Source: Bryobacterales bacterium
GTDB taxonomy: Bacteria; Acidobacteriota; Terriglobia; Bryobacterales; Bryobacteraceae
Length of the DNA: 64,000 nt
Assembly (NCBI GenBank): GCA_020847045.1
Contig: JADLCT010000014.1
Coordinates: forward strand, 1 to 64,000
Reading direction: 5' to 3'
The translations under genes were made by a program, and so were the position numbers. Of this stretch, positions 8,943 through 20,060 are shown one piece after another (within the stretch, counting starts at the first letter, position 1; each line of letters opens with the position of its first letter). The notes under the pieces are model-generated. The model searched no databases and was not told the DNA's origin. It worked only from the letters and a program-made list of their open reading frames with translations.

Positions 8943-9724
8943 CGCAATTCTTGTAACGCGGCATCGTAAGCCTGTTTGGTCCACGGCTTGGGGCTGAAGA
9001 GATAAATTCGCCCCTCCCAGTGCGGCGGCAGAGTAAGCGGTTCGTCCGTGGAGAGCCCGAGCGTAGTCCGGCAGAGCGGTTCCGCGAAGCCCTCGCCCTG
9101 GGCCAGTACACGGCGTATCTCAGCCTTGTCCGGACCCATGCGGAACATCATGGGAATCGCCTCGTCGACGGGCAGTCCGCCGAGCCAGCGGTCACCTTGA
9201 CACCAACTGGCGAGCGCGGTCATGGTGACCGGTACGCGCTTGGGAAGCTGATTGCGCAGGCGCGACAGGATCATGGAGTAAAAGGCGCGTTCGCTCGAAG
9301 TGGCGTCAAAATCGAGCTGTACGGCCACGAGCTTCGAATCGCCGAAGACGCGCATGAGCTGCGCGGCCGCCTGATCGGCCTGAAACGGATTCCCGTCCAG
9401 GTTCCGGCTTTCGATGCGGACAACGGCCATGAGCGGCGTCTTGGGCGTAAGCAACAAAGGTTGCTTGCGGCGTTCCAAACGGGGCGGAGCGGCGTCTTCG
9501 ATGAACAGGTGGGCGAGCAGCACTGCGATGCCCGCGTCAGCCGGCCGGAGAAAGCGCAGGTCTTCCGGGCGCTCCCAGGCCCACAGAAAGAGGGCGGGCT
9601 GCGAGTCCATGGGCGAGGCGCCAGGACCGAACCAACGCGGCATCACGAAGTTCAGAGCGTTGCCCAGCAGGATGAATCCAACCACCAGAAGCGTGCCCCG
9701 GAGCCAGCGTGGCCAGTGCCGCAT
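8939..9724 (-). CDS. DUF3142 domain protein, membrane-anchored
   Basis: A 261-residue protein starting with a hydrophobic segment, WLRGTLLVVGFILLGNALNF, likely an uncleaved anchor or signal. The rest matches the DUF3142 family as I know it: FLWAWERPEDLRFL near the start, VAVQLDFDATSSER in the middle and a repeated hydrophobic/Asp pattern resembling a TIM-barrel. The function of DUF3142 is unknown; the acidic LDFD strand end is where glycoside hydrolases often place metal or catalytic residues, but this is inference. The start chosen here is four bases after the aldo/keto reductase stop, and the stop overlaps the next gene as ATGA, so it is clearly an operon member. Confidence 0.75.
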   Translation of the reverse strand: MRHWPRWLRGTLLVVGFILLGNALNFVMPRWFGPGASPMDSQPALFLWAWERPEDLRFLRPADAGIAVLLAHLFIEDAAPPRLERRKQPLLLTPKTPLMAVVRIESRNLDGNPFQADQAAAQLMRVFGDSKLVAVQLDFDATSSERAFYSMILSRLRNQLPKRVPVTMTALASWCQGDRWLGGLPVDEAIPMMFRMGPDKAEIRRVLAQGEGFAEPLCRTTLGLSTDEPLTLPPHWEGRIYLFSPKPWTKQAYDAALQELR

Positions 9725-9728
9725 GTGA

Positions 9729-10688
9729 TCAGCCGCCGTTGTAAACGTGCAGCGAAGCACGCTCGGTATCGCGCTTCCATTCCTCGAGGCCGGGTCCCTT
9801 CAGGCGGTCGGCGCGCTGCCGCAGCGAGGCCATCACGGTATCGCTCAACGGCTTGAACTCGCGGGCGATGCGTACGTCATCTTCGATCTGCCCAACCGTC
9901 GTGCAGCCCACCGTGGCCGCGTGAATGGGCAGTGTGAGCGCATAGCGCAAACATTCGCCGACACTGAACGACTGGAGCAGCTTGGCGTTGGCGGTGGTCT
10001 TCATGGCCTGGATGCCAAGCCCGTGTTTCACCGCTTCGCGCAACGGGCCGCGCTCGAAGCTGAGATAGCCCGGGTCGGCGATGTGAAGCGGCATCAGAAT
10101 GGTGTCAAACCGGTCGTAGCGCTTCATCATTTCCATGTGAACGGCGGGGTCGCGGTGGCCCGTAAAGCCGATGAAACGGCACTTGCCTTCCTTCTTGGCG
10201 GCTTCAAACGCCTCGATGGCGCCGCCGGGGGCGAAGATCCGGTCCACCTCTTCCATTTCACCGACCGCATGAATCTGCCAGAGATCCAGGTGATCGGTCT
10301 TCAGACGCCGCAGCGACTCCTCCAACTGCTTGCGCGCGCCGTCGCGCGTGCGGTCCATCGCCTTCGACGTGAGGAAGACATCCTTGCGCACGCCGGCCAG
10401 CGCGGCGCCGTACACCTCCTCCGAGCGGCCGTCCCAATACACATGAGCGTTGTCGAAATAGTTAATGCCCAGGTCATAGGCGCGGCGCGTCACGGCCACG
10501 GCATCCTCGAACGTGCAAAGCGGGAAACGACCGGCGGCCTGGCCGACGATGGTCAGCTCCACGCCCGTCTTGCCAAACTTGCGCGTGGGAATGCCGCCGC
10601 CGGTTGGCCGTGCGGCCCGCGCCGGGGCGGTTTGCGCCGCCAGCGCCGGACCCGAAATCGCTCCACCTACGAAAACACGCCGCTTCAT
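9729..10688 (-). CDS. Exported aldo/keto reductase
   Basis: Predicted NAD(P)H-dependent oxidoreductase of sugars, polyols or other carbonyl compounds. The 319-residue product has a Tat-type leader, MKRRVFVGGAISG, followed by the AKR barrel. The tetrad is visible: Asp and Tyr in NYFDNAHVYWDG, Lys in FLTSKAMD, His in DLWQIHAVGE. A nucleotide site near the C-terminus (VGCTTVGQIEDD) replaces the more usual GxxxxxxxxEN pattern. I moved the start to the ATG with a GGGAGGG ribosome site just upstream. It lies 35 bases after a sugar isomerase-like gene and four bases before the DUF3142 gene. The Tat leader suggests the enzyme folds with its cofactor in the cytoplasm before export. Confidence 0.85.
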   Translation of the reverse strand: MKRRVFVGGAISGPALAAQTAPARAARPTGGGIPTRKFGKTGVELTIVGQAAGRFPLCTFEDAVAVTRRAYDLGINYFDNAHVYWDGRSEEVYGAALAGVRKDVFLTSKAMDRTRDGARKQLEESLRRLKTDHLDLWQIHAVGEMEEVDRIFAPGGAIEAFEAAKKEGKCRFIGFTGHRDPAVHMEMMKRYDRFDTILMPLHIADPGYLSFERGPLREAVKHGLGIQAMKTTANAKLLQSFSVGECLRYALTLPIHAATVGCTTVGQIEDDVRIAREFKPLSDTVMASLRQRADRLKGPGLEEWKRDTERASLHVYNGG

Positions 10689-10723
10689 GGCTGCCCTCCC
10701 CTGTGGCGCGTCCGCCGCCTTTG

Positions 10724-11584
10724 TTATGCCGAGGCGAGGCCGCGCAGATTCCAACCGCAGATCGTGCTGGCCTCCATCTTATCGCCGCCGGGGCCGGGCC
10801 AATGCGTCTCCAGGCTGAGCCAGCCGGTGTAGCCGTCCGCCATGAGCGCGGCGATCTGCCCTTTCCAGTCGATGCTGCGCGTACCCAGCGGTCCCCAGAT
10901 GGGCTTGTGGCCTTCCATGTGGCAGTCCTTTGTGTGCACGTGCCCGATACGGTTCTTCGGCAGCAGACCGTAGCCGTACGGAAACGGGTTCTCACCGGCG
11001 CAGACGCTGTTGGCCGGGTCCCACACGAGCTTCACGTTCTCCTCGGGAATCGCCTTCAGCGCGGCGGCGGCCTCGCTGCCCGTGGCGATGTTGCAGGCGT
11101 GTTCGTTTTCAAGGCCGATGATGAGGCCGCTGGACTTCAACTGGCCCGCCATCCCGCTGACCGCCTTCACCACGGCGTCAAAGCAGCGTTGCGGCTCCAC
11201 CGTGCGCCAATAGGAAAAGACGCGGATGATCCTGGCGCCCGTCTTTTCACAAATCCGGGCGGCGTGTTCGAGCAGGCGCTGCTGATCGTCGAAGGTGTGT
11301 TTGGAGTTGAACGTGTCCTGCTGGAAACGCGGGTCGATCTCCGGTCCTCCGGGCAGCACGCACTTGAGGATGGGCGAGGCGATGGAGATGATCTCCATGC
11401 CGTGCCGGCGGCAGAGATCGACGGCCTTGTCGAGCTCCTCATCGGAGAGATCCATGATGTTCTTGCCCCACACCATCCGCAACTCGGCGCCGGTCATGCC
11501 TATGGCCTGCATGGCCGCAAGGGCGGGCCCCAGTTGCGGAGAGAACTCGTCGGTGATGGAAGCGATGCGCAGTTTCGGATTCAT
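10724..11584 (-). CDS. Sugar phosphate isomerase/epimerase family TIM barrel (AP endonuclease 2 fold)
   Basis: A 286-residue xylose-isomerase-like TIM barrel without a signal peptide. Metal-site motifs are in the expected order: Glu in IIGLENEHACN, Asp/Asn in VKLVWDPANSVC, His in IGHVHTKDCH, and Glu near the end in GWLSLETHW. The family includes inosose dehydratases, ketose epimerases and hydroxypyruvate isomerases, so the reaction cannot be fixed here. It follows the CRTAC1 gene at a 20-base gap and precedes the exported aldo/keto reductase at 35 bases. An isomerase plus a reductase suggests handling of a sugar or inositol derivative. It is probably cytosolic, unlike most other products of this operon. 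Confidence 0.85.
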   Translation of the reverse strand: MNPKLRIASITDEFSPQLGPALAAMQAIGMTGAELRMVWGKNIMDLSDEELDKAVDLCRRHGMEIISIASPILKCVLPGGPEIDPRFQQDTFNSKHTFDDQQRLLEHAARICEKTGARIIRVFSYWRTVEPQRCFDAVVKAVSGMAGQLKSSGLIIGLENEHACNIATGSEAAAALKAIPEENVKLVWDPANSVCAGENPFPYGYGLLPKNRIGHVHTKDCHMEGHKPIWGPLGTRSIDWKGQIAALMADGYTGWLSLETHWPGPGGDKMEASTICGWNLRGLASA

Positions 11585-11604
11585 ACGAATCCACTAGTGT
11601 ATCG

Positions 11605-13235
<1,631 letters not shown>

Positions 13236-13239
<4 letters not shown>

Positions 13240-15944
13240 GGGATGCGTTGCGAGCTTTCGTGTTCGTGAATCATCTGGCGCTCGTTGTTGTCCTCGGGGC
13301 TGATCATGCGCCGCCGGAAGGTGACCTCCTGCGATGTCTCGTTGGCCTTGAAGCGCCGGAACAACTTCTCTTCGCGCGCGGCGTCGTCCATACGGCCCAG
13401 GCCGCGGTAGCAGAGCATGAGCGTGTAGTGCGCCTGCAGGTCCTCGGGGTCGATCAGGATAACCCGTTCCAAGAGAGTGACGGCTTCGGCGTACTTCTTC
13501 TGCAGGAAGCGCACGCGGGCCATCTGGTTCAGAACGACGCGGTCACGCGGGTATTGCGCCTCGACGCGTGCGAGCGAGGCAAGCGCCTGGTCGTAGCCGC
13601 CGGCGGCCTTCTCGATCATGGCCTGGAAAAAGTGGATCCGGCCGAGCTTGGAGTTCAGGCGCAGAGCCTGCTGGATGAACGGGCGCGCGGCCTCGGTCTC
13701 TCCCTCCTGGATGAGGGCGCGGGCAACGTTCAACCAGCCGTCGGCATACTCCGGTTCGGCCTCGGTGACTTTGCGGAAGGCGTACTCGGCGCCCTTCAGG
13801 TCGCCTTGCAGCAAAAGGCCAATTCCCCAGTCGTTCCAGCGCTCGCGGTCGGGCTTGGTGGCGGAGGGCGTCCACGTGGTGGCCTCGCCGGGCGCGGCCA
13901 GGGCGAGCGAGGTCCGCGCCGTGGCCAGCGTGACGATGGGCAGCGTGGGAATCTCGTCCTTGATCGCGCCGGAAACATTTTTGGGGATGTTTGTTTTTAA
14001 GAACGTGTAGGCGCGGGAGTCATGGCTCGGGTCCGCGTTGGTGTCGCCGGGCGCGGGCTTGCCCGCATAGGCGTACTGCGTGTAGTAGTGGCTGAACTTG
14101 CGGTAGTTCAGCTTGGCCTCGAACTGGATGGGCCCCTTGGCGTCCTTGGGAATGTTCACACGGTAGTGCGCCACGTCGGCGGCGCCGGGCGGAATGAGGC
14201 GCACATAGAGAACGCCGCGCGTCTGCCAGGCGTTCCGCTTGTTGATGGGATTGCCCGCGCCGTCCAACTGGTAGCTGCGGTAAAAATGCGCGCCGGGTTC
14301 CACGGCGCCCTTCCCTCCTTCTTCGACGTTACCGCTGAGGAAAATGGTCCGGCCGGAGGCGTCCTTGCCCGTTACTTCGAGCCAGATATCGAAGGAGTCC
14401 ACCGTGCCGGCGGGGAAGCTGTGGCCGATCTTGCGCGTGCGCACGACAACGTCGAGCCTCACGCTGGCGCCGGGCTGGAACTTGACGTCCGCGCGGTCCA
14501 GCGGAGCGGCCACCTGTCCCACCTCGCGCAAAAAGTATGGTCCTTCGCCTCCCGTCTCCTCGACCTGGGAGAAGGTGGAGCTGAGCACGGGGGCATCGGC
14601 GCGGCGGCGCATCTCGACTTCGCGCGTGCCGCCGTTGACGGGAGAGGCCGCGAAAATATCCACAGTGATGAATCCGGAGGTGAGGAACTTCACGGTCTCC
14701 GCCAGGTGGCGGCCGTCGCGGTTCGCGTAGGGCACGGCGGTGTTGGCCGCGGCGAAGCGGTGGTTGTGGACCTTTCCGCCGCGGTTGCCCGGGTCGTTGG
14801 AGGCCACCAGAGGCATGTGGCAGTCGTTGCATGTGCTGGTTTGCGCCGGATAGTAGAAGCTGCGCGCCCCCTGGCCGGACACGCCGCTGGCCTGCCAGTT
14901 GTCGTAGTCGTTGAAGCCGCGCATCCAGCGGTAGTTGTTCACAGGCTCGTCCAGGTGAACCTTGTGGCAGGCCGAGCAGAACTCGGAGCGCTGCTCGCGC
15001 ATGAAGGGCTTCAGGAAGGTGCGGCGGTGCGGCTCCGGATCGAGGTAGGTGAGAAATTCGTCGGCCTTCCGGATGAGCGGATTGCGGCTGGAGGCGAGCT
15101 CGTGCAACGGAGGATACTCGATGAGAAAGCCGCTGTTGCCCATGGTGCCGTTGACGCGCGAAATGGCGTGACAGCTCAGGCATCCGAGTCCGGCCTGCGC
15201 CTCCGGCGTGTCGATCTGATCCTTAATGGGTTTTTCGAAGCGGCCATTAAAGAACACTGCGTGATCGTGGCAGGCGGCGCACCACTTCGAGCCTTTCACG
15301 CCGTTCAGCTCCTGCATGTGCTCGATCGACTTCCGGTAGAACTGGTTGTTGAACGAGGCGAAGTGGTGCATGGAGCTTTCCCATTGCTCGTAGATGTCCT
15401 TGTGGCAGGAGCCGCAGAGCTTGGAGTCCATGAAGAAATCGGAAGGGATGGTCCGGTTCACATTCGTGTTGGCTGAGGACGGCCAGAAGGGAGACTGCGG
15501 TCCGGCGCCCTCTTCTTCCATGGAGGTGGGGACGGCGAGCGAGTTGCGGATGTGCAGCGAGGGGTCGGGGAGGGCGCGCTCGTAGGCGTGCGCGCCCAGC
15601 GCGAGGAGCACGGCGGTGGCGAAGGCCAGGCGGTAGGGGCGCGAAGGGATCCGCAGCAGCACAAGCAGCCCCGCGAGGCCAATGACGATGTGCGCGGCCA
15701 GCACCGGTTGGTGTGCGATGAGTGCGCCCTTCCAGGCGAGAAAGACGCCGGCGAGCGTGGACAGGCCCAACAGCACGAGCGCCGGACGAGGAAGATAGCG
15801 CGCGCCGGCCAGCAGCAAGGCCCCTCCGAGAAAGACGTGCGCCACGACGTTGGCCATGTAAAAGATGCTCGGCGTGGCGAACCCGGCGATATAGCCGGTG
15901 CTGACAATCCAGACGAGGAAGAGAAGGCCGAGTGCGCGTTTCAT
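13236..15944 (-). CDS. Membrane-anchored pentaheme cytochrome c with C-terminal TPR domain
   Basis: A 902-residue fusion. Residues 1-130 form four or five membrane helices with histidines within or at the ends of helices (NVVAHVFLG, IAHQPVLAAHIVIG, GAHAYERAL). A periplasmic cytochrome region follows with five CxxCH heme sites at Cys177 (CGSCH), Cys222 (CAACH), Cys255 (CLSCH), Cys323 (CSACH) and Cys372 (CNDCH), resembling the cytochrome c554 family. After a beta-rich region, residues about 690-870 form tetratricopeptide repeats. I set the start at MKRALGLLFLVWIVSTGYIA because it overlaps the upstream stop as ATGA; a longer open frame upstream runs inside the preceding gene. The role is probably electron transfer across the envelope; donor and acceptor are unknown. 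Confidence 0.88.
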
Positions 15945-18559
15945 TCCGGAATGCTCCGCCGTTTGGCCGGCGTGCTCCATGGTTGGGCGAGCGCGCGCAA
16001 CGGGCGCAGCGCGGGACGCGTGTTCACCTGCTCGCGCCAGCGGCGGTGGGCGGGCGTGACGGGGAAGCTCTCGTTGGGCCCATAGGGGTAGCCGGACATG
16101 CCATGGAACGGCAGTGGCTCGACGGTTTGTGAGAAAGCGGTGTTGGGGTCCTGATCCTTCGCCCACCCATCGGCCACCAGAATGAAGCTGCGCCTGTGGC
16201 CCGCAGCCAGGGGCGGCAACGTAGTGGCGTCGAAGGAGAGGGCGGCTTCGTCGCCCGAACCCATGATCATCATGAGGTCGTCCACTGTATCCAAGAGCGG
16301 CGTGACGGAGCCATAGTGTGAATAGGTGCCTCTTGTTGGATTCCACATCGATTCCGGCGAAGGATCGGCGTAGAAAAACCGTTCTGGCCGGCGGCGGGCC
16401 GGGTCGATGAGCGCGCGTGAAAAGCCTCGAAACCCAAGCGTGGCCGAGACCAGAGGCACGCGCCGGGCGGGCGGGGCGATCGCGGCGCTACCCAACGCCG
16501 CGGCGGTGAAGTGGACCGCCATGTTCGTTGTGATGCGCAGCCGTTGGGTGCCCGCGGGGAGTCGCCCGTCGAGATCGACCGCGATTGTTTTCGGTTTACC
16601 CGCCGGGATGCCCATCTCCTCATACACGGTGTGCCACCGGCCATCGGCCGTTTGAGCTTCCAGCCGGGGCAGCGTAAGCGGCGCGCCTCGCTGCGCCATG
16701 CCGAGGAAGGTGGAGCCGTCCGCCCAATCCACCCACCCTGTAAGCAGAAGCACGGGAGCGGCATCGCGCCCGGCCCGCGGCGGCAATTCGATCATGCCAT
16801 TGCGCAGAGGCAGTGGGACCACATCCGAAGCCAGGAAGAGCCGCAATGGAGGGAAAGGCGGCGGCTGAAACTTCTCGTTCGTCAGCAGGCGCGCGTCCTC
16901 GGAGTGATCGACGGCGAGCAGACGCACCTGGTCGAGGTAGGCCACCTCGGCGAGCTCCTCCGTGATGCGGATCTCGTAACGGCCCGCGCGCGGGCGGAGC
17001 GACTCCCCGGGAAGAACGATGGCCTCTTCGGAATCGGCCGGAAAGTATGCGCCGTTGCCCGCCGCGGCACCCAGCGGGGCCACTCCGAGTATGTCGGTAA
17101 TGTACTCGAACGCGCGGCCGTTCCAGGTCCACACGGTCGGGCAGGAGCCGGAGAGCCGTTGGGCTTCCCGGAATGCCAGCGCGCGGTTCACCGGCTGGCG
17201 GGCTTCACTCTGAATGAGGCCATTCGGCCAGGTGATCCGGATGGCGTCGATTTCCCGGACGGCCGGGAGAGCGAAACGGAGGGGAACGCCGTGATAGATG
17301 CGCTTGGCGTAGAAGCTGCCCGCCTTGATCTCGATCTCGGAGCCTTCTCCGAGCTTCAAATTTTTCACACCCGTAAGCCGGATGCTGACCCAAGCGCCAC
17401 CGGCGGGCGCGGGCTCCGCGGGAGCCGCCGGGAATGCGGGTGCGGGCGTGGCCTCGTACCTGCCGCCCAGGCGGTCGCGGTACAGAACCGAGGGCCGCCC
17501 GGCGTAGTGCACCAGCAGGTCCATGCCGCGCGTATCGGGAACGAAACGAAAGGCCACGCCGGACTGCGCGTCGCCGGGGACGAAAGGGAAACTGGCGGTT
17601 GCGTCCTCGAAACCGGCCTCCATGCGATTCCGGAGCAGCGCGCAGCGGGGGCCTAGGAGGACGAGGTCGAGATCGTAGTCATGATCGTAGTCGAGCCAGA
17701 CGGCGGCGTGGAAGGGGCCGGACACAGCGGGCAGCGGCTGCGCGGCAAAGCGCTTGCCCACGGCGCGCAGCAGCACGGGCGCTCCGTTGCGAAAGACGAG
17801 TTTGTCCTGGAGGCCGTCGTTGTTGAAGTCGCCCACAGCCTCGCTGAGCGGAGCGGGGAAGGCGGGCGGCGGGGCGGCGGGCCGGTCGTCGATCACTTCG
17901 GAGTAGAAGCTCCACTCCATGTCTTCGGGCGTGGGTGCGGTTTCGGCGTCCTTCTTGGCCTGTTGAAACTGAGCGAGGTGGCGGCGCGAACCCTCGGCGT
18001 CGCCGGTTTGGCGCAGCAGGTTGAAGAGTTGAAAGTGCGGCGCGGCCAGATGAGGAGCCAGCGCGGCGGCCCGTTCGAATTCGCGCCGCGCATCGGCCGT
18101 GCGTCCGGCAAGCTTGTAAAGCGACCCGAGGTTGTAATGCGTGATGGGCTCATCCGGCTTCATGCGCGCCATCTGCTCGAACTGACGCTGGGCGCGCTCG
18201 TATTCGCCCGCCTTCTTGTACTGGATGCCGAGGTTGAACCATGTGTGGGGGATCGTGGGGCCGGCTTTCTGCGCCTCCTCCAACTCGGCGATGCCTTCGG
18301 TGTTGTGGCCGGCGGCGAGCAGGGCGATGCCGAGATTCACCCGGTCGGCGGCAGTGGCCAGCGGATGCCTGGCCGCTTTGCGGAACTCCGCCACGGCCTG
18401 CTCGTGCGTGGTGGGGTTCTCGAAGAAGGCTTTGCCCAGGTTGCGGAAGCGGTCGAGAGTTTCGCTCTCAGTAATCGTGGAGGGCGGCGCGCCAGTCTGG
18501 CCCGCCGACAGGGCCAGCAGGAGGAGCGCGCCAGCAGCCGCCAGGGCTAGCCGCGGCAT
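15941..18559 (-). CDS. Exported TPR/FG-GAP/ASPIC-UnbV protein
   Basis: An 872-residue protein with signal peptide (MPRLALAAAGALLLLALSAG), four to five TPRs at about 45-215 (for example IPHTWFNLGIQYKKAGEYER, ITHYNLGSLYKLAGRT), a short FG-GAP region with calcium-loop motifs DFNNDGLQD and DYDHDYDLD, an ASPIC/UnbV-like block (VSIRLTGVKNLKLGEGSEIE), and a long beta-rich C-terminus that contains SCPTVWTWNGRAFEYITDIL. It is the larger relative of the CRTAC1 protein on the other side of the cytochrome gene. It overlaps the glycerol kinase gene by 13 bases and the cytochrome gene by 4. A periplasmic or outer-membrane partner of the cytochrome is inferred. Confidence 0.85.
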   Translation of the reverse strand: MPRLALAAAGALLLLALSAGQTGAPPSTITESETLDRFRNLGKAFFENPTTHEQAVAEFRKAARHPLATAADRVNLGIALLAAGHNTEGIAELEEAQKAGPTIPHTWFNLGIQYKKAGEYERAQRQFEQMARMKPDEPITHYNLGSLYKLAGRTADARREFERAAALAPHLAAPHFQLFNLLRQTGDAEGSRRHLAQFQQAKKDAETAPTPEDMEWSFYSEVIDDRPAAPPPAFPAPLSEAVGDFNNDGLQDKLVFRNGAPVLLRAVGKRFAAQPLPAVSGPFHAAVWLDYDHDYDLDLVLLGPRCALLRNRMEAGFEDATASFPFVPGDAQSGVAFRFVPDTRGMDLLVHYAGRPSVLYRDRLGGRYEATPAPAFPAAPAEPAPAGGAWVSIRLTGVKNLKLGEGSEIEIKAGSFYAKRIYHGVPLRFALPAVREIDAIRITWPNGLIQSEARQPVNRALAFREAQRLSGSCPTVWTWNGRAFEYITDILGVAPLGAAAGNGAYFPADSEEAIVLPGESLRPRAGRYEIRITEELAEVAYLDQVRLLAVDHSEDARLLTNEKFQPPPFPPLRLFLASDVVPLPLRNGMIELPPRAGRDAAPVLLLTGWVDWADGSTFLGMAQRGAPLTLPRLEAQTADGRWHTVYEEMGIPAGKPKTIAVDLDGRLPAGTQRLRITTNMAVHFTAAALGSAAIAPPARRVPLVSATLGFRGFSRALIDPARRRPERFFYADPSPESMWNPTRGTYSHYGSVTPLLDTVDDLMMIMGSGDEAALSFDATTLPPLAAGHRRSFILVADGWAKDQDPNTAFSQTVEPLPFHGMSGYPYGPNESFPVTPAHRRWREQVNTRPALRPLRALAQPWSTPAKRRSIPE

Positions 18560-20025
18560 CGGCGGACGGCATCCTTCCAGCCGTCGAACAGACTCTCCCT
18601 TGTGGTGGCCGTCATGGTGGGTTCGAACACCCGCTCAGCGCGCCAAAACTGTTCGAGCTCGGCGGCGCCGCTCCAGAAGCCGGTGGCGAGCCCGGCGAGG
18701 TACGCCGCGCCGAGCGCCGTGGTTTCGATGTCGGTGGGGCGCACGATGGGCTTGCCGAGCAGGTCGGCCTGAAACTGCATGAGGAACTGGTTGGCCGTGG
18801 CGCCGCCGTCGACGCGGAGTTCGGTGAGTTCCTGGCCCGAGTCGGCCTCCATCGCCTCGACCAGCTCGCGTGTCTGGTAGGCGATGCTCTCCAGCGCGGC
18901 GCGGACAATGTGCGCGCGCGTGGCGCCGCGTGTCAGTCCGCTGATGAGCCCGCGGGCGTGGCCGTCCCAGTGCGGAGCGCCCAGCCCGGTGAAGGCGGGC
19001 ACGAGATAGACGCCCTCCGAGCCGGGCACGGAAAGCGCCACGGCTTCGCTTTCGGCGGCCGTCGAGAGCAGGCCGAGGCCGTCGCGTAGCCACTGCACGG
19101 CGGCGCCCGCGATAAAAACAGCCCCTTCGATGGCGTACTGCGCCTGAGCGCCGGTTTGCGCGGCGCGTGTGGCCAGCAGTTTGTTCGCCGAGACAGGTTG
19201 ATGCGCGCCCGTGTGCAGCAGGGCGAAGCAGCCGGTGCCGTAAGTGTTCTTTGAGAGGCCGGGGCGGAAACAGGCCTGCCCGAAGAGAGCGGCCTGCTGA
19301 TCGCCCGCGATGCCGGCGATGGGAATTTCCGCGCCCAGATGTGAGGCGGCGGCCATGCCCGCCACGGCGCTGGACGGTGCGATGCGCGGCAGAATGGCGC
19401 GCGGAATGTCGAACAACGCCAGCAACTCGCTGTCCCACTCGCCCGTGCCGATGTTCATCAACATGGTGCGCGAGGCGTTGGTGGCGTCGGTGACGTGCGA
19501 CGCGCCGCCTGTCAGTTTCCAGATGAGCCAGGTGTCGATATTGCCGAACAGAAGATCGCCCGCCCGCGCGCGTTCGTTCGCGCCGGGAACGTGATCGAGA
19601 ATCCAGCGGATCTTGCTTGCCGAGAAGTAAGCGTCCACGACGAGCCCGGTTTTGGCGGTAATCGCCGCGCCGGCGCGACCGGCCAGTTCCTGGCAGTAGG
19701 CGGCCGTGCGGCGGCACTGCCAGACGATGGCCGGGGCAACCGGCTCTCCCGTGGCGCGGTCCCATACAACCGTGGTTTCGCGCTGGTTCGTAATGCCGAT
19801 GGCGGCGACGTCCCGGGCGGCCACTCCGGCGCGCTGTAGCGTGCGCCGCGCGGCATCCAACTGTTGCTCCCAGATGCCGAGCGCGCCCTGTTCCACCCAG
19901 CCCGCCCGTGGGTAGTGGCATTCGATGGGGTTGGCCTCCATGGCCACGCGGCGGCCTTCGCGGTCGTACAATGCGGCGCGTGCGCTCGTGGTGCCTTCGT
20001 CGAGGGAGAGAATGTAGCCGGGCAT
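18547..20025 (-). CDS. glpK: Glycerol kinase
   Basis: Phosphorylates glycerol to sn-glycerol 3-phosphate using ATP, trapping glycerol in the cytosol. The 492-residue protein is close to the E. coli length and carries the FGGY-kinase phosphate-binding motif LSLDEGTTSARAALYD at the N-terminus, ITNQRETTVVWDRATG and the C-terminal FGGY signature region with ELRVDGGATANQFLMQFQAD. Glu replaces the usual Gln in the DQGTTS motif, a tolerated change. It is the first gene of the 13-kb operon; its last 13 bases overlap the ASPIC gene. No glpF or glpD is nearby. The promoter is a symmetric -10 box 15 bases upstream. Other FGGY substrates cannot be excluded, but sequence features favour glycerol. Confidence 0.9.
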   Translation of the reverse strand: MPGYILSLDEGTTSARAALYDREGRRVAMEANPIECHYPRAGWVEQGALGIWEQQLDAARRTLQRAGVAARDVAAIGITNQRETTVVWDRATGEPVAPAIVWQCRRTAAYCQELAGRAGAAITAKTGLVVDAYFSASKIRWILDHVPGANERARAGDLLFGNIDTWLIWKLTGGASHVTDATNASRTMLMNIGTGEWDSELLALFDIPRAILPRIAPSSAVAGMAAASHLGAEIPIAGIAGDQQAALFGQACFRPGLSKNTYGTGCFALLHTGAHQPVSANKLLATRAAQTGAQAQYAIEGAVFIAGAAVQWLRDGLGLLSTAAESEAVALSVPGSEGVYLVPAFTGLGAPHWDGHARGLISGLTRGATRAHIVRAALESIAYQTRELVEAMEADSGQELTELRVDGGATANQFLMQFQADLLGKPIVRPTDIETTALGAAYLAGLATGFWSGAAELEQFWRAERVFEPTMTATTRESLFDGWKDAVRRCRG

Positions 20026-20040
20026 GGAGGGTATCTGCGA

Positions 20041-20048
20041 ATTATAAT
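20041..20048. promoter_or_regulatory. Symmetric bidirectional -10 element between glpK and a divergent gene
   Basis: The sequence ATTATAAT reads as TATAAT on the plus strand (20043-20048) and as TATAAT on the minus strand (20046-20041). It is 12 bases from the ATG of the plus-strand gene and 15 bases from the glpK start, so both transcripts would have leaders of roughly 5-8 bases. No convincing -35 hexamer is visible on either side. A dual-use -10 box is the simplest reading, because the 35-base gap leaves no space for two separate promoters. Confidence 0.55.
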
Positions 20049-20060
20049 GGAAGTCGAACC

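Noticed and set aside
15945-16346. N-terminal extension of the cytochrome open frame
   Set aside because: Extra 134 codons overlap the ASPIC gene in another frame. The ATGA junction and membrane leader fix the start at 15944.
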